DNA of 64,000 bases, from contig OZ024785.1 of NCBI GenBank assembly GCA_964017065.1, positions 9,751,086-9,815,085 of the forward strand, written 5' to 3'. The notes under the pieces are model-generated. The model did not search any database and was not told where the DNA came from. It was given only the letters and a program-made list of their open reading frames with translations. Numbering within the stretch: position 1 is the first letter of the stretch; each line of letters starts with the position of its first letter. Shown piece by piece: positions 11,649-32,448 of this stretch. The position numbers and the translations under genes were made by a program. This DNA is from Haliclona indistincta. Its lineage: Eukaryota; Porifera; Demospongiae; Haplosclerida; Chalinidae.

Positions 11649-12102
11649 GGCGCGGGCTCCTGCCACATATGGTGCGCTTTAATTAGCACGTTCTTGTTTT
11701 AAAATGGCTGCGTGAAAAAATGGAGGAAATTAATAATTACAAACTGAAACTAATAGCAAATTATCGTGATTATGTGAATCATTGGCAGTAAAACGAGTGT
11801 CATTGACACTCGGAAAGCAAACTATGAGTGTGATTGTAGTGAGCAACTGAAGTGTGAAGTGTAGGCGGTGCTGAAAGGCGGAGTCTATGATTGTCTTTAG
11901 TTTTGTCACGTGATACTCAGCTGGGTTCTACTAGAGGGCAAGGAACGGCAAGGAAGGAGACAGTGCACACGTCTCCGGCGTTGTAGTCTCCTCCTTCTCT
12001 GTGTCATATACCGTCTGACTGCCAATATCAACCGCCTCCTTTTGCTGTCCCTCTACTCCTTAGAGTTGCCCACGCGACTGGTCTGACATCTCAATATCCA
12101 TC
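11649..12102. promoter_or_regulatory. Shared head-to-head promoter region, TM9SF1 / KIF13
   Basis: 454 bp between divergent start codons, with no other gene. TCACGTGA (about 11908) is a palindromic E-box-like site (CACGTG). CACGTG sites are bound by bHLH factors such as the TFEB/MITF group, and a function here is inference. Confidence 0.45.
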
Positions 12103-21738
<9,636 letters not shown>

Positions 21739-21982
21739 CTCACTATAGTAATATTATTCATCTGCAGTCTCTTAAAATTTGTCCTCAGGAACAGAATCGT
21801 ATATGTTATTTGTGTACACCACTATGTACTTTATCTCTCTCTCTTCTCTCTCGTAATCACTACTGCACTACTAAATCTTCACTAATTTTATTATTGCTGT
21901 CATAATAATTGTATAATAATACGTTATGGTGTTTTACAACTGGCACTATATACACATCGTGCACTATCTGACTTGCACGACT
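21739..21982. other. Tail-to-tail intergenic region KIF13 / EMC2
   Basis: 244 bp holding both 3' UTRs. It is AT-rich and has no coding or repeat structure of note. Confidence 0.6.
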
Positions 21983-23287
21983 TTATCTTGAACTGTGGAC
22001 ACTGTCCAGGTATTTTTCTACCACTCGACAACATTTGTGACCCTGCAAATACGACAGAAATTGTTCAACTATGTTACGAACATCACTTTCTGACCTGGTA
22101 TCGCTGTTTGAGCTGATCGTGCGCCCAGTCAGCCATCTTGCTGTACTTGATCCTAAATTCTCTACCCTTCATCTTGGGATGGGCAGACAGATCCACTGCA
22201 ACCTGAGGCTAGCAGTAGCTCCTCTAGACACAGCTAGTTAAACCTCCTAACCTTGTGCATACCGTAGACAGCACGGAGACTTTCGGGATTCAACTTCAAG
22301 GCAGTAGCAAAGTGTTTGCATGCAAGCTCCAGACTGTCAGGACTGCCTTGGGTATAGCATACCTGGATCGACAACGAGGGAGAAATGCACACCGGTGTTG
22401 ATGTATGCTACAACTTCTGGTCGCACTTACTTACCTCGGCATATCTCTGGTGATAGATATAGTTGTGAGGATTGCTAAGAAGCAGCTCTTCTAAACAGAA
22501 CGCAGCTTTGTCGTAGCTACAATACACAGCATCAATAGGCAATTGAGAATCAACAACACAGGTCTCACATGTGTAGACTAATGTACAAATCAGCCAGTTC
22601 GCTCCATGATTCGAAATCCGCCATAAAACTGTGAGAACGATACCACTGGAATCTTTTTTTATAATTTGACTCACTTGTCTATGATCTGATTAAGTTGGTT
22701 AACAGCTTCTACTGTGTCTCCCTGAGCTTTGCTTATGGCTACCAGTCTCTTCCTCATCACCAGTTCAGTCGGATGGCTCTCAATGTGCTCTACATACAAC
22801 GATGTAGCCTCGTCGTAGCTAAAAATAAAAAATGACAGACAGTAATAGCAGAATCAAGTTTTTCACCACTGTTTTGATTCAAGCTGCAGACCACGAAGGC
22901 GCTTTATCCTTGCACTGTCTGGAAACTGTCTACTCAGCACATTCAAATATTCCTGCAAGTAAATTTTCGAACCCGTGAATTTATTGTCACACAGATAATG
23001 GTTTCTCACTTCTGCTGTCTGATCGTCACCAACATCTAAAGCGGCCATAGCTACTTGCTCTCTCACTGTCCAAACTAAAAAATGTCCAAATCCCAAGATC
23101 GGTAGAGATCATCATTAATTTTACCTTCTTCTCCTAGTTTGCTTCCGTGCTGTTTGATCAGATCCACTCCAAACCGAACCACCTTATCGCTCTCCCTTCC
23201 TCCATCTTCCCTCCATCGCTGTAGCTGTTTTCTCGTCTCTCTCCAGTCCGATAAAGGCTCTCGACTCTGACGAACACTCTCAGCCAT
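21983..23287 (-). CDS. EMC2: ER membrane protein complex subunit 2 (9 exons, 291 aa)
   Basis: A cytosolic TPR-repeat scaffold of the EMC insertase, which places transmembrane segments into the ER membrane. Exons: 23125-23287, 23010-23074, 22870-22952, 22675-22818, 22569-22628, 22435-22516, 22252-22362, 22095-22202 and 21983-22042. They sum to 292 codons; human EMC2 is 297 aa. Matching stretches: [73 protein letters not shown] and HQRYAE, which are typical TPR helices. The 60-nt exon at 22569-22628 was recognised because it restores the missing TPR helix. One donor (after 22870, GTGGTG) is weak but phase-consistent. The start is the only ATG upstream in frame. It shares a 116-bp promoter region with DNALI1. 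Confidence 0.93.
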
Positions 23288-23403
23288 GCTTCTTGTAGAA
23301 GGTGTGGTCTTATTATCACGTGATACGTTACTATGACACCAGTAACAGTAAACGCCCTCTCGCCATTTTCATCCCGCGCGGCCACTAAGAACTAAACACC
23401 AAG
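23288..23403. promoter_or_regulatory. Shared 116-bp head-to-head promoter, EMC2 / DNALI1
   Basis: Only 116 bp separate the two divergent start codons. It contains ATTATCACGTGATA (about 23312-23325), again with a CACGTG core, as in the TM9SF1/KIF13 promoter. Confidence 0.5.
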
Positions 23404-24733
23404 ATGAGCCTAATACCAGCCACAGAGTCGCTAGTGAAGCATGAAAATCCTGTTTTGATCAGTAAAAATACTGACAAAAGAGGAAAGGTATGTGATTCCT
23501 ACTGCATTGCTAAATACAAGAAAATATTTTCTCTCCACAATGCCTCCAGCCCAAAACCCCTAAGGCAACTCAGCAGGGGACAATAGCAGCCATGGGTAGC
23601 GGTGGACCAATACCCTCAGCACCCAAATGGAAACAACCGGCAGGAGAGAAAAACCAACAGACAGAAGAGATACTGAATTCCATTTTACCTCCAAGGTGAA
23701 ATATCTGCAGTGAACTAGCAGAGCCACTTGAATGCTACAATTGTAATGTTCCTTCATCTATCTTGATTTAGAGAGTGGACAGAAAATGGTCAATTGTGGC
23801 GACAATCTGTATCCAGTACTCCAGCAACCAGATTGGATGTCATCAATCTGCAGGTATCATACCAGTACTCAACTTGCTTTACATTTCAGTTGATGGTGCT
23901 GTTCTCAGGAACATCTTGATGTCAAGTTGCAGCAACGAGAAGCCAGAGAGACTGGTATTTGTCCTGTGAGAAGAGAGCTCTACTCACAATGCTTTGGTGA
24001 GTACCACCATGCAGTATTGCTGCATGAAGACTATACTCCTTTCTTAGATGAGCTCATAAGACAAGTAACAATCAATTGTGCAGAAAGAGGAATTCTACTA
24101 CTTCGGTAAGAGTCAATAAAGACTTAATTCACACAATGCAGTACACTGCAACCAGAGGTCAATAGACAGCACAAGAGTAGAATTTTCTAGTTTTGTATTG
24201 CAGTTTGTGTATTGTAATGCAGTGTGAGTCAGCCTTGAAGATTACTGATCACCACATTATTTCTGTAGAGTGAGAGATGAGATCAGAATGACAATAGCTG
24301 CTTACCAAACTCTGTATGAAAGCAGGTTTGCTGATAAATCTTTATCATTCAGTATAACAATGTATTTGTAATGTAGTGTAGCGTTTGGCATGCGTAAGGC
24401 CCTGATGGCTGAACAAGGCAAAGTTGAAATGGAGGAGACCATCACACAGTTGGAAACAGACAAAAAAGAATTGGAACGCTCAGTGAGTCTGTAACAGGCA
24501 GATTTTTAAAAATTGTTTTTCTTAGGTATTAGAGCAGAAGAACAAGTGTGATGCTATCGAAAGGAGAGAACAGGAGTCTCGCAAGCTAGAAGAGAAGAAA
24601 CACAATGAAGAAATACAGGCACTCAAGAAAACGAACACACAACTACAGGTATAATACAATCTTACAGTACTATCACTGGTTCTCATCTACACAGGCTCAA
24701 CTCGAGGGACTCATTGCCCCGACCAAGAAATAG
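23404..24733 (+). CDS. DNALI1: Axonemal dynein light intermediate chain p28 (9 exons, 260 aa)
   Basis: The p28 light chain of inner-arm axonemal dyneins, so it implies motile cilia or flagella (choanocytes, larva or sperm in a sponge). Exons: 23404-23487, 23550-23695, 23772-23853, 23909-23996, 24048-24105, 24269-24325, 24377-24482, 24526-24648 and 24695-24733. They sum to 261 codons. Conserved stretches: SLVKHENPVLISKNT, QQREARETGICPVRREL, YSQCFDELIRQVTINC, AERGILLLRVRDEIRMT and AAYQTLYESSVAFGMRKA. A C-terminal coiled coil rich in Glu/Lys follows and the protein ends APTKK. Length and order match human DNALI1 (about 258 aa). No missing residues were noticed. Confidence 0.96.
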
Positions 24734-24954
24734 TCTAAACCACTCATATCATAGTTGTAGCACTATATAAACGGTATCTTGTGTGTGCAATAATCAATAT
24801 TATAAATACACGCATGTTTCACAGCCTCAGCATGCAGCAGGCTAGCTCAGAACTGCTCATGGCTGATGCACTTCTTGCCAAGTTGAATACGCGACACGTG
24901 TGTTAGCCACACCCATCGGCAGATAGCTGCGCTGCAGAGCTGCATAGTTAACTG

Positions 24955-27283
24955 ATGGCTACCGGTAGCTTAACTACAGCTGTTCTATTCATGATCGTTA
25001 GCTTGTCACTGTTTGAATTTCATCGAGCACAAACTATCTCGGTGATACGAATTGCTCCAGGGCAGTACGAAGCGGTTGAGGGTCGACACGATGAGGCTAT
25101 CGCTACTTCTGTTCTCAAGAATGACGTGAATGAGACTGGGTATGTGTACACGATAGATAGTGTGCTGTGTCATTTGTTCTCTTCCTGTCATCATCAGCTG
25201 GGCATTGCTGGAAGTGCGTGGCAATTCTAGTGCTACAGATGATGAGATGGCGTATGCAGCAGGTTATGCTGAGGGACTGCTGACAGCTGAGCTAATCTAC
25301 ATGTCATACATGAACAGCTTCAATAACGAGCCGTACTGTGGCCACCAGTCACAATATTGTGATAAACTAAGAGACTTTCTTGCTAAGAATCAGCAATACA
25401 TGGCTCAAGAGATGGCTAGAAATCCTGAATCCCAGTTCTGGCATCAGGTACATGTACATTGCACACCTCACATGACATGTTCATGTGAACCACACAATCA
25501 GGTGAACCTGTACCAGCAGCAATTGAAGGGACTAAGAGATGGTTACTCTAACAACACTAAAGCACCTCCACTCCCTGATGAGAGCTTTCTGTGAGTCTTA
25601 GCATGCGGCATATGCCGTGGTACTGACATGCTACCACGGCTTTCATTACAGCTACTACACTTGCATGCAGGTTCATTCAGTTATTGGAAGATCTTGATGA
25701 TCTTGAGAACAAGTTGTCGCCTGAACCATGGGAGAAAAGTCCAATGTCTACTTTTCGTCAACAAAATGTGGCAGCAGGACACTGCTCTGCGCTCATTAAA
25801 GTATTGCCTGGCAATGCAGACCTGTACACATCACATGATACCTGGGCAGCCTATAACACAATGTTGAGAGTGCTCAAACTGTATGATCTACCATACCACA
25901 CTACACCACACTCTAGCACAGTAGTAGCATCACACAGTGTGGCCATGTCATCATATCCTGGTAAGCTACAGAGTGAAGATGATTATTACCTGTGCAGCTC
26001 TGGGCTGGTGAGTTAACATATTACATATTATGGTCCATTATGTGTCTATGTTGCAATACAGGCTACTATGGAGACCACCAATGTATACACTAATCATGAT
26101 CTATTGAGTGACATCACTCCAGAGTGTGTGTTTGAGCCAATCAGAGCAATGGTCGCTAATCGACTGGCCAGGACTGGACGTGACTGGGTCCAGACCTTTG
26201 GTATAGATAACAGTGGAACGTGAGCATACCTTAAAGTCATTATTATTGCATGTATGAATTGGTATGTATTATTTTTACCGTTTTCTATACCATACTTATT
26301 ATTGCTATCATCGCTAAATTTACTAAAATTGATTAGTACCCACAAAGATTAATAATAGTGCCAATGAGTAACACATACTACTCATTACCTAACTACTCTT
26401 TCAGTTACAATAACCAGTGGATGGTGGTAGATTATAAGCTGTTTACTGCTGGAAAAGATCTCCCATCAGCCAATCTACTCTGGGTGTTAGAGCAACTACC
26501 GTAAGTGTATCTACTGCTCATGATCACTACTCTATTACTTGTCCTACAGTGGTATGATTGTGTTCGGTGATCAAACACGTGTGCTCCGTGACAAGACCTA
26601 CTGGGCTAGCTACAACCTACCGTAAGAAGCTAAAGTATACAAATAACCATTTTTATTCTTTCTTAGATACTACAGCACAATAAACAAAGCTAGTGGTAAT
26701 GCAGAGCAGGTTAAAAAGGATGGAAACTTGTTCAGCCATGATAAATGTCCTCGTGCTAAGATGTTTGCACGTAACCACACTGATGTACATGATATGGACT
26801 CTATGATAGCATTGATGAGGTAAATGAATCACAAATCTTGAATCATGCTAAATCTATTATGTTCAACTGTATTACTTGTTACTGTGCTCTCCAGGTATAA
26901 CAATTATCAGCTTGACCCTCTGTCAGCTTGCAAGTGCAACCCACCATATTCTGCTACTAATGCTATTGCTGCTCGTGCTGATCTCAATCTTGCTAATGGC
27001 ACATATCCATTCTACCTCGGTCGTAATTGTTTTGGTTCTATTGACAGCAAAGTAATGTGCTAGAATCATTGCCTAACCACTAAGCATATTATGTTTTTAG
27101 GCTACATCTTCTAAAATGATGGATAAACTGAGCTTCACGGCAGTTTGTGGTCCCACTCATCAACAGCAGCCAGTATTCCAATGGTCTACTGCAGGATTTG
27201 GTGACAAGCCGATGGGTCAACCTGATAGATTTGATTTCGAACCTATTATTGTGGACTGGAGCAAAATGCTTTTCGCAAGATAG
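24955..27283 (+). CDS. Phospholipase B-like protein, tandem copy 1 (10 exons, 559 aa)
   Basis: A secreted or lysosomal Ntn-hydrolase fold protein (PLBD1/PLBD2/LAMA family), thought to release fatty acids from phospholipids. Exons: 24955-25139, 25198-25447, 25502-25590, 25671-26007, 26062-26219, 26405-26500, 26550-26621, 26667-26819, 26895-27051 and 27101-27283. They sum to 560 codons; human PLBD1 is about 553 aa. An N-terminal hydrophobic signal peptide ends about residue 25. The nucleophile Cys (about residue 213) lies in GHCSALIKVLPGN, where family members self-cleave. Other family blocks: SYPGKLQSEDDYY, NNQWMVVDYKLF, KDLPSANLLWVLEQLPGMI, YYSTINKASGN, DPLSACKCNPPYSATNAI and the end GFGDKPMGQPDRFDF. 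It is first of three head-to-tail copies. The 54-nt intron 2 (25448-25501) is open in frame. Confidence 0.93.
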
Positions 27284-27515
27284 TCTTGCATGCTATCACT
27301 GCCAGCATGAACTCTTTTGCATGATCTGAATCGTCTTTCTAATTAATTCTAAACTTGATTAATACATGAAAAATAGTACCTATAAATAAAGATATAGAGT
27401 CCATTAATCAGACTATTATCAAATTAGGCTCTTCTTTTGTACGTGTAGGTTCCATGATGGAACAACACGAGTCCCACCCACCGGTAGCTAGATAGTGCAT
27501 GCAGACTGCAGGATT

Positions 27516-29652
27516 ATGGATACCGGTAGTTTGGCTACAACTGTTCTACTCGGTCTACTCTGCTATTTATCGTTGCTGGTGTTCGGGCAAGCACAAACAA
27601 TCTCGGTGATACGAATAGCTCAAGGGAAATACGAAGCAGTTGAGGGTCGACACGATGAGGCTATCGCTACGTCTGTTCTCAAGAATGACGTGAATGAGAC
27701 TGGGTATGTGTACACGATAGATAGTGTGCTGTGTCATTTGTTCTCTTCCTGTCATCATCAGCTGGGCATTGCTGGAAGTGCGTGGCAATTCTAGTGCTAC
27801 AGATGATGAGATGGCATATGCAGCAGGTTATGCTGAGGGACTGCTGACTGCTGAGCTAATCTACATGTCATACATGAACAGCTTCAATAACAAGCTGTAC
27901 TGTGGCCACCAGTCACAATATTGTGATAAACTAAGAGACTTTCTTGCTAAGAATCAGCAATACATGGCTCAAGAGATGGCTAGAAATCCTGAATCCCAGT
28001 TCTGGCATCAGGTACATGTACATTGCACACCTCACATGACATGTTCATGTGAACCACACAATCAGGTGAACCTGTACCAGCAGCAATTGAAGGGACTAAG
28101 AGATGGCTACTCTAACAACACTAAAGCACCTCCACTCCCTGATGAGAGCTTTCTGTGAGTTTATGAGAATCACATTGTGCTATGTAGTACTGCTGAAACC
28201 CTTAGATTTATTCAGATTGCTCAAGATCTCGATGATCTTGAAGAGTTATTGAAAGCTGACCAGTGGGAGAAGAATCCATTTTTTAGTGAAGAAAAATCGA
28301 AACCAGGACACTGCTCTGCACTCATCAAAGTATTGCCTGGCAATGCAGACCTGTACGTGTCTCATGATTCATGGATAAATTATCACACAATGTTGAGAGT
28401 GCTCAAACTGTATGATCTACCATACCACACTACACCACACTCTAGCACAGTAGTAGCATCACACAGTGTGGCCATGTCATCATATCCTGGTAAACTACAG
28501 AGTGAAGATGATTATTACCTGTGCAGCTCTGGACTGGTGAGTTAACTTATTATAGTCCAATATGTGTCTATGTTGCAATACAGGCTACTATGGAGACCAC
28601 TAACTTGTACACTAATCTTGATCTATTGAGTGACATCACTCCAGAGGGTGTGTTTGAGCCGATCAGAGCAATGGTCGCTAATCGGCTAGCCAGAACTGGG
28701 CGTGACTGGGTCCAGACCTTTGCTACTGATAACAGTGGAACGTGAGCATGTCACATACTGTACTTACTCACTCACTTACTACCCTCCTCCTTCAGTTACA
28801 ATAACCAGTGGATGGTGGTAGATTATAAGCTGTTTACTGCTGGAAAAGATCTCCCATCAGCCAATCTACTCTGGGTGTTAGAGCAACTACCGTAAGTGTA
28901 TCTACTGCTCACGATCACTACTCTATCACTTGTCCTGCAGTGGTATGATTGTGTTCGGTGATCAAACTCGTGTGCTCCGTGACAAGACCTACTGGGCTAG
29001 CTACAACATACCGTAAACTAGCAACAATGAATTTGAATCACTTTTAAATATTTTATTAGATACTACAGCACAATATATCATGCTAGTGGTAATGCAGAGC
29101 AGGCTCGCAAGTATGGAAACTTGTTCAGCCATGATAAATGTCCTCGTGCTAAGATATTTGCACGTAACCACACTGATGTACATGATATGGATTCCTTGTT
29201 AGCATTGATGAGGTGAGCTCTCTAACCAATGTTGAACCATGTTACTAGAATCTCCAGGTATAACAATTATCTACATGATCCTCTGTCAGCATGTAAGGAG
29301 TGCAATCCACCATATTCTGCTACCAATGCTATTGCTGCTCGAGCTGATCTTAATCCTGTAAACAGCACCCATCCACCTGGTATCTTTCTAGGACATCTCT
29401 GTTTTGGTGCTACAGACAACAAGGTTACCACAAGGCTTGACTGCTGTTATGGTTATCTTTATGTTTTAGGCTACATCCTCTAAAATGATGGATAGTCTGA
29501 GCTTCACGGCAGTGTGTGGTCCCACTCATCAACAGCAGCCAGTATTCCAATGGTCTACTGCAGGATTTGGTGACAAGCCGATGGGTCAACCTGATAGATT
29601 TGATTTTAAACCTATAGTTGTAGATTGGAGTAAACTGCATTCCAATAGATAG
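27516..29652 (+). CDS. Phospholipase B-like protein, tandem copy 2 (10 exons, 561 aa)
   Basis: Same architecture and intron positions as copy 1: 27516-27703, 27762-28011, 28066-28154, 28206-28536, 28584-28741, 28796-28891, 28941-29012, 29060-29212, 29258-29423 and 29470-29652, 562 codons. It has a signal peptide with a Leu/Val-rich core. The nucleophile Cys is kept in KPGHCSALIK. It differs from copy 1 mainly just before that Cys (the processed linker), and in exons 8-9, where it has a three-residue longer loop (STHPPGIF). Intron 1 is identical in all three copies and intron 2 is identical to copy 1. All motifs are intact, so it is probably functional. It lies about 230 bp after copy 1 and shares only very short intergenic space. 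Confidence 0.93.
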
Positions 29653-29861
29653 AATAGATTTGCTTTCACTAACACATATATTTTTAACTGCATAATAGTG
29701 ACAACGCCTCTCCTTCAGATCCAGCGTAAAGCAGCGCATTCTACCAGGAGCTACTGATGCATTGGAAAGCCATATCCCTGGTTCAAAGTCCATGTTGAAC
29801 CTATGGTGGATTGGCAAATTGCAATTGCTGCGTCGTTAGCCCCACCCACCCTCACAGCCAC

Positions 29862-32260
29862 ATGATGTGGAGCTTAGCCGTTCTACACTTTTGCCTGTCG
29901 CTGCTGGTGTTCGGGCAAGCACAAACTATATCGGTGCTGCGGATTGCTCCAGGACAGTACGAAGCGGTTGAGGGTCGACACGATGAGGCTATCGCTACGT
30001 CTGTTCTCAAGAATGACGTGAATGAGACTGGGTATGTGTACACGATAGATAGTGTGCTGTGTCATTTGTTCTCTTCCTGTCATCATCAGCTGGGCATTGC
30101 TGGAAGTGCGTGGCAATTCTAGTGCTACAGATGATGAGATGGCATATGCAGCAGGTTATGCTGAGGGACTGCTGACTGCTGAGCTAATCTACATGTCATA
30201 CATGAACAGCTTCAATAACGAGCCGTACTGTGGCCACCAGTCACAATATTGTGATAAACTAAGAGACTTTCTTGCTAAGAATCAGCAATACATGGCTCAA
30301 GAGATGGCTAGAAATCCTGAATCCCAGTTCTGGCATCAGGTACATACATGTGCATTGCATGTGATCAGATGAGACGGAGTATACATACCAGTACATGTAG
30401 TTTGTTAGAAACCATCAAGCATTTGGGTGAGCTAGGTTATCTCTTCGGTGGCAACATTTGTCAATGGCTGCAGTACAAATTTGAGCAGGCTAGCTTATGA
30501 TGCCAACAGGCAGCACTAAAATCACTAAGCTGCTCTCTACAGACTAAAGTTTAACTTTTCGTGTTATAGTGTTGCTTTGTTGAATGACAAGTAGTTATAC
30601 GCCCTTGGTTATAGTGACAAGTTGATTATCATGATTAGGTGAACCTGTACCAGCAGCAATTGAAGGGACTAAGAGATGGTTACTCTAACAACACTAAAGC
30701 ACCTCCACTCCCTGATGAGAGCTTTCTGTGAGTCTCACTCTCTGTGCCTTATACATTTATCACATGCTGTATTGTAGATTTATTCAGATATTTGAAAGTC
30801 TGGAAGATCTTGAGAAATTGTTAAAAGCAGAGCAGAGTGATAGACTCAGTTCGCGAAACGAAGACATTGGACGAGGGCATTGCTCTGCGCTCATTAAAGT
30901 ATTGCCTGGCAATGCAGACCTGTACACATCACACGTTACCTGGACAGACTATCACACAATGTTGAGAGTGCTCAAACTGTATGATCTACCATACCACACT
31001 ACACCACACTCTAGCACAGTAGTATCATCACACAGTGTGGCCATGTCATCATATCCTGGTAAACTACAGAGTGAAGATGATTATTACCTGTGCAGCTCTG
31101 GACTGGTGAGTTAACTTATTATAGTCCAATATGTGTCTATGTTGCAATACAGGCTACTATGGAGACCACTAACTTGTACACTAATCTTGATCTACTGAGT
31201 GACATCACTCCAGAGTGTGTGTTTGAGCCGATCAGAGCAATGGTCGCTAATCGACTGGCCAGAACTGGGCGTGACTGGGTCCAGACCTTTGCTACTGATA
31301 ACAGTGGAACGTGAGCATGTCACATACTGTACTTAATCACTCACATACTATACCATTCACTCTCTCCTCCTTCAGTTACAATAACCAGTGGATGGTGGTA
31401 GATTATAAGCTGTTTACTGCTGGAAAAGATCTCCCATCAGCCAATCTACTCTGGGTGCTAGAGCAACTACCGTAAGTGTATCTACTGCTCACGATCACTA
31501 CTCTATCACTTGTCCTGCAGTGGTATGATTGTGTTCGGTGATCAAACACGTGTACTCCGTGACAAGACCTACTGGGCTAGCTACAACCTACCGTAAGAAG
31601 CTAACTACAATAATTATTACCCAATCACATTAACTGTCTCTTAGGTACTATAGCACAATAAACAATGTTAGCGGCAATGCAGAAAAAGCTCTCAAACATG
31701 ATTTTTTCAGTTATGAAAAAGGGCCTCGTGCCAAAATATTTGCTCGCAATCACTCCTATGTGCATGACATGGACTCTATGATGGCGCTGATGAGGTAAGT
31801 TAATTCATGCATGAGCTGGAAACTAATGTGTTATGTTCAGGTACAACGACTACCTGCACGACCCTTTTTCGGCTTGTGAATGTGACCCACCGTATTCCGC
31901 TACAAACGCCATTTCTGCTCGGTCTGATCTCAATCCTGCTAACGGTACCTACTTGCTAGATTTCTTTCTGGGTCATCACTGTTATGGCGCTACTGACAGC
32001 AAGGTAAGTGGCTGCTCTAGCCGCTTGCATGCTTGAAAATTGCATGACTCCTTTTTTACTGTTGACCGTGTATACAGGTTACTTCTTCTGAGATGATGGA
32101 TAGTCTGAGCTTCATAGCAACAAGTGGTCCCACTCATCAACAGCAGCCAGTATTCCAATGGTCTACTGCAGGATTTGGTGACAAGCCAATGGGTCAACCT
32201 GATAGATTTGATTTCGAACCTTTTTTAGTGGACTGGAGCAAACTGCATCATAAAAAATAA
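29862..32260 (+). CDS. Phospholipase B-like protein, tandem copy 3 (10 exons, 552 aa)
   Basis: Third copy: 29862-30031, 30090-30339, 30639-30727, 30778-31105, 31153-31310, 31376-31471, 31521-31592, 31645-31794, 31841-32003 and 32078-32260, 553 codons. Two adjacent ATGs (29862, 29865) open a short signal peptide. The nucleophile Cys is kept in GRGHCSALIK. It is the most divergent copy in exons 8-10 (for example FFSYEKGPRAKIFARNH and TSSEMMDSLSFIATSG), yet near-identical to the others in intron 1, exon 2 and exons 5-7. Intron 2 is 299 nt instead of 54 nt, so an insertion or replacement has occurred there. All splice sites and phases are intact. Confidence 0.92.
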
Positions 32261-32448
32261 TTGCTACATGTATACTGCTTTTATACATCCTTATAATGAG
32301 TCTAATAAATCATGCACAGCAGAGACTGTACTGCATGCACTGTACTACGATACTGCAGCCCCCCAGCAGGAGTGACCCGCCCTCCAAGCGGGAGTTCTAT
32401 GGGCGTGGTCATACTAAAGCACTCTACTGTAGTGCTTTTCCTCTCATA

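Noticed and set aside
24955..32260. A single fused multi-domain phospholipase gene
   Set aside because: Each copy has its own signal peptide, ten exons and stop codon, so these are three separate genes in tandem.
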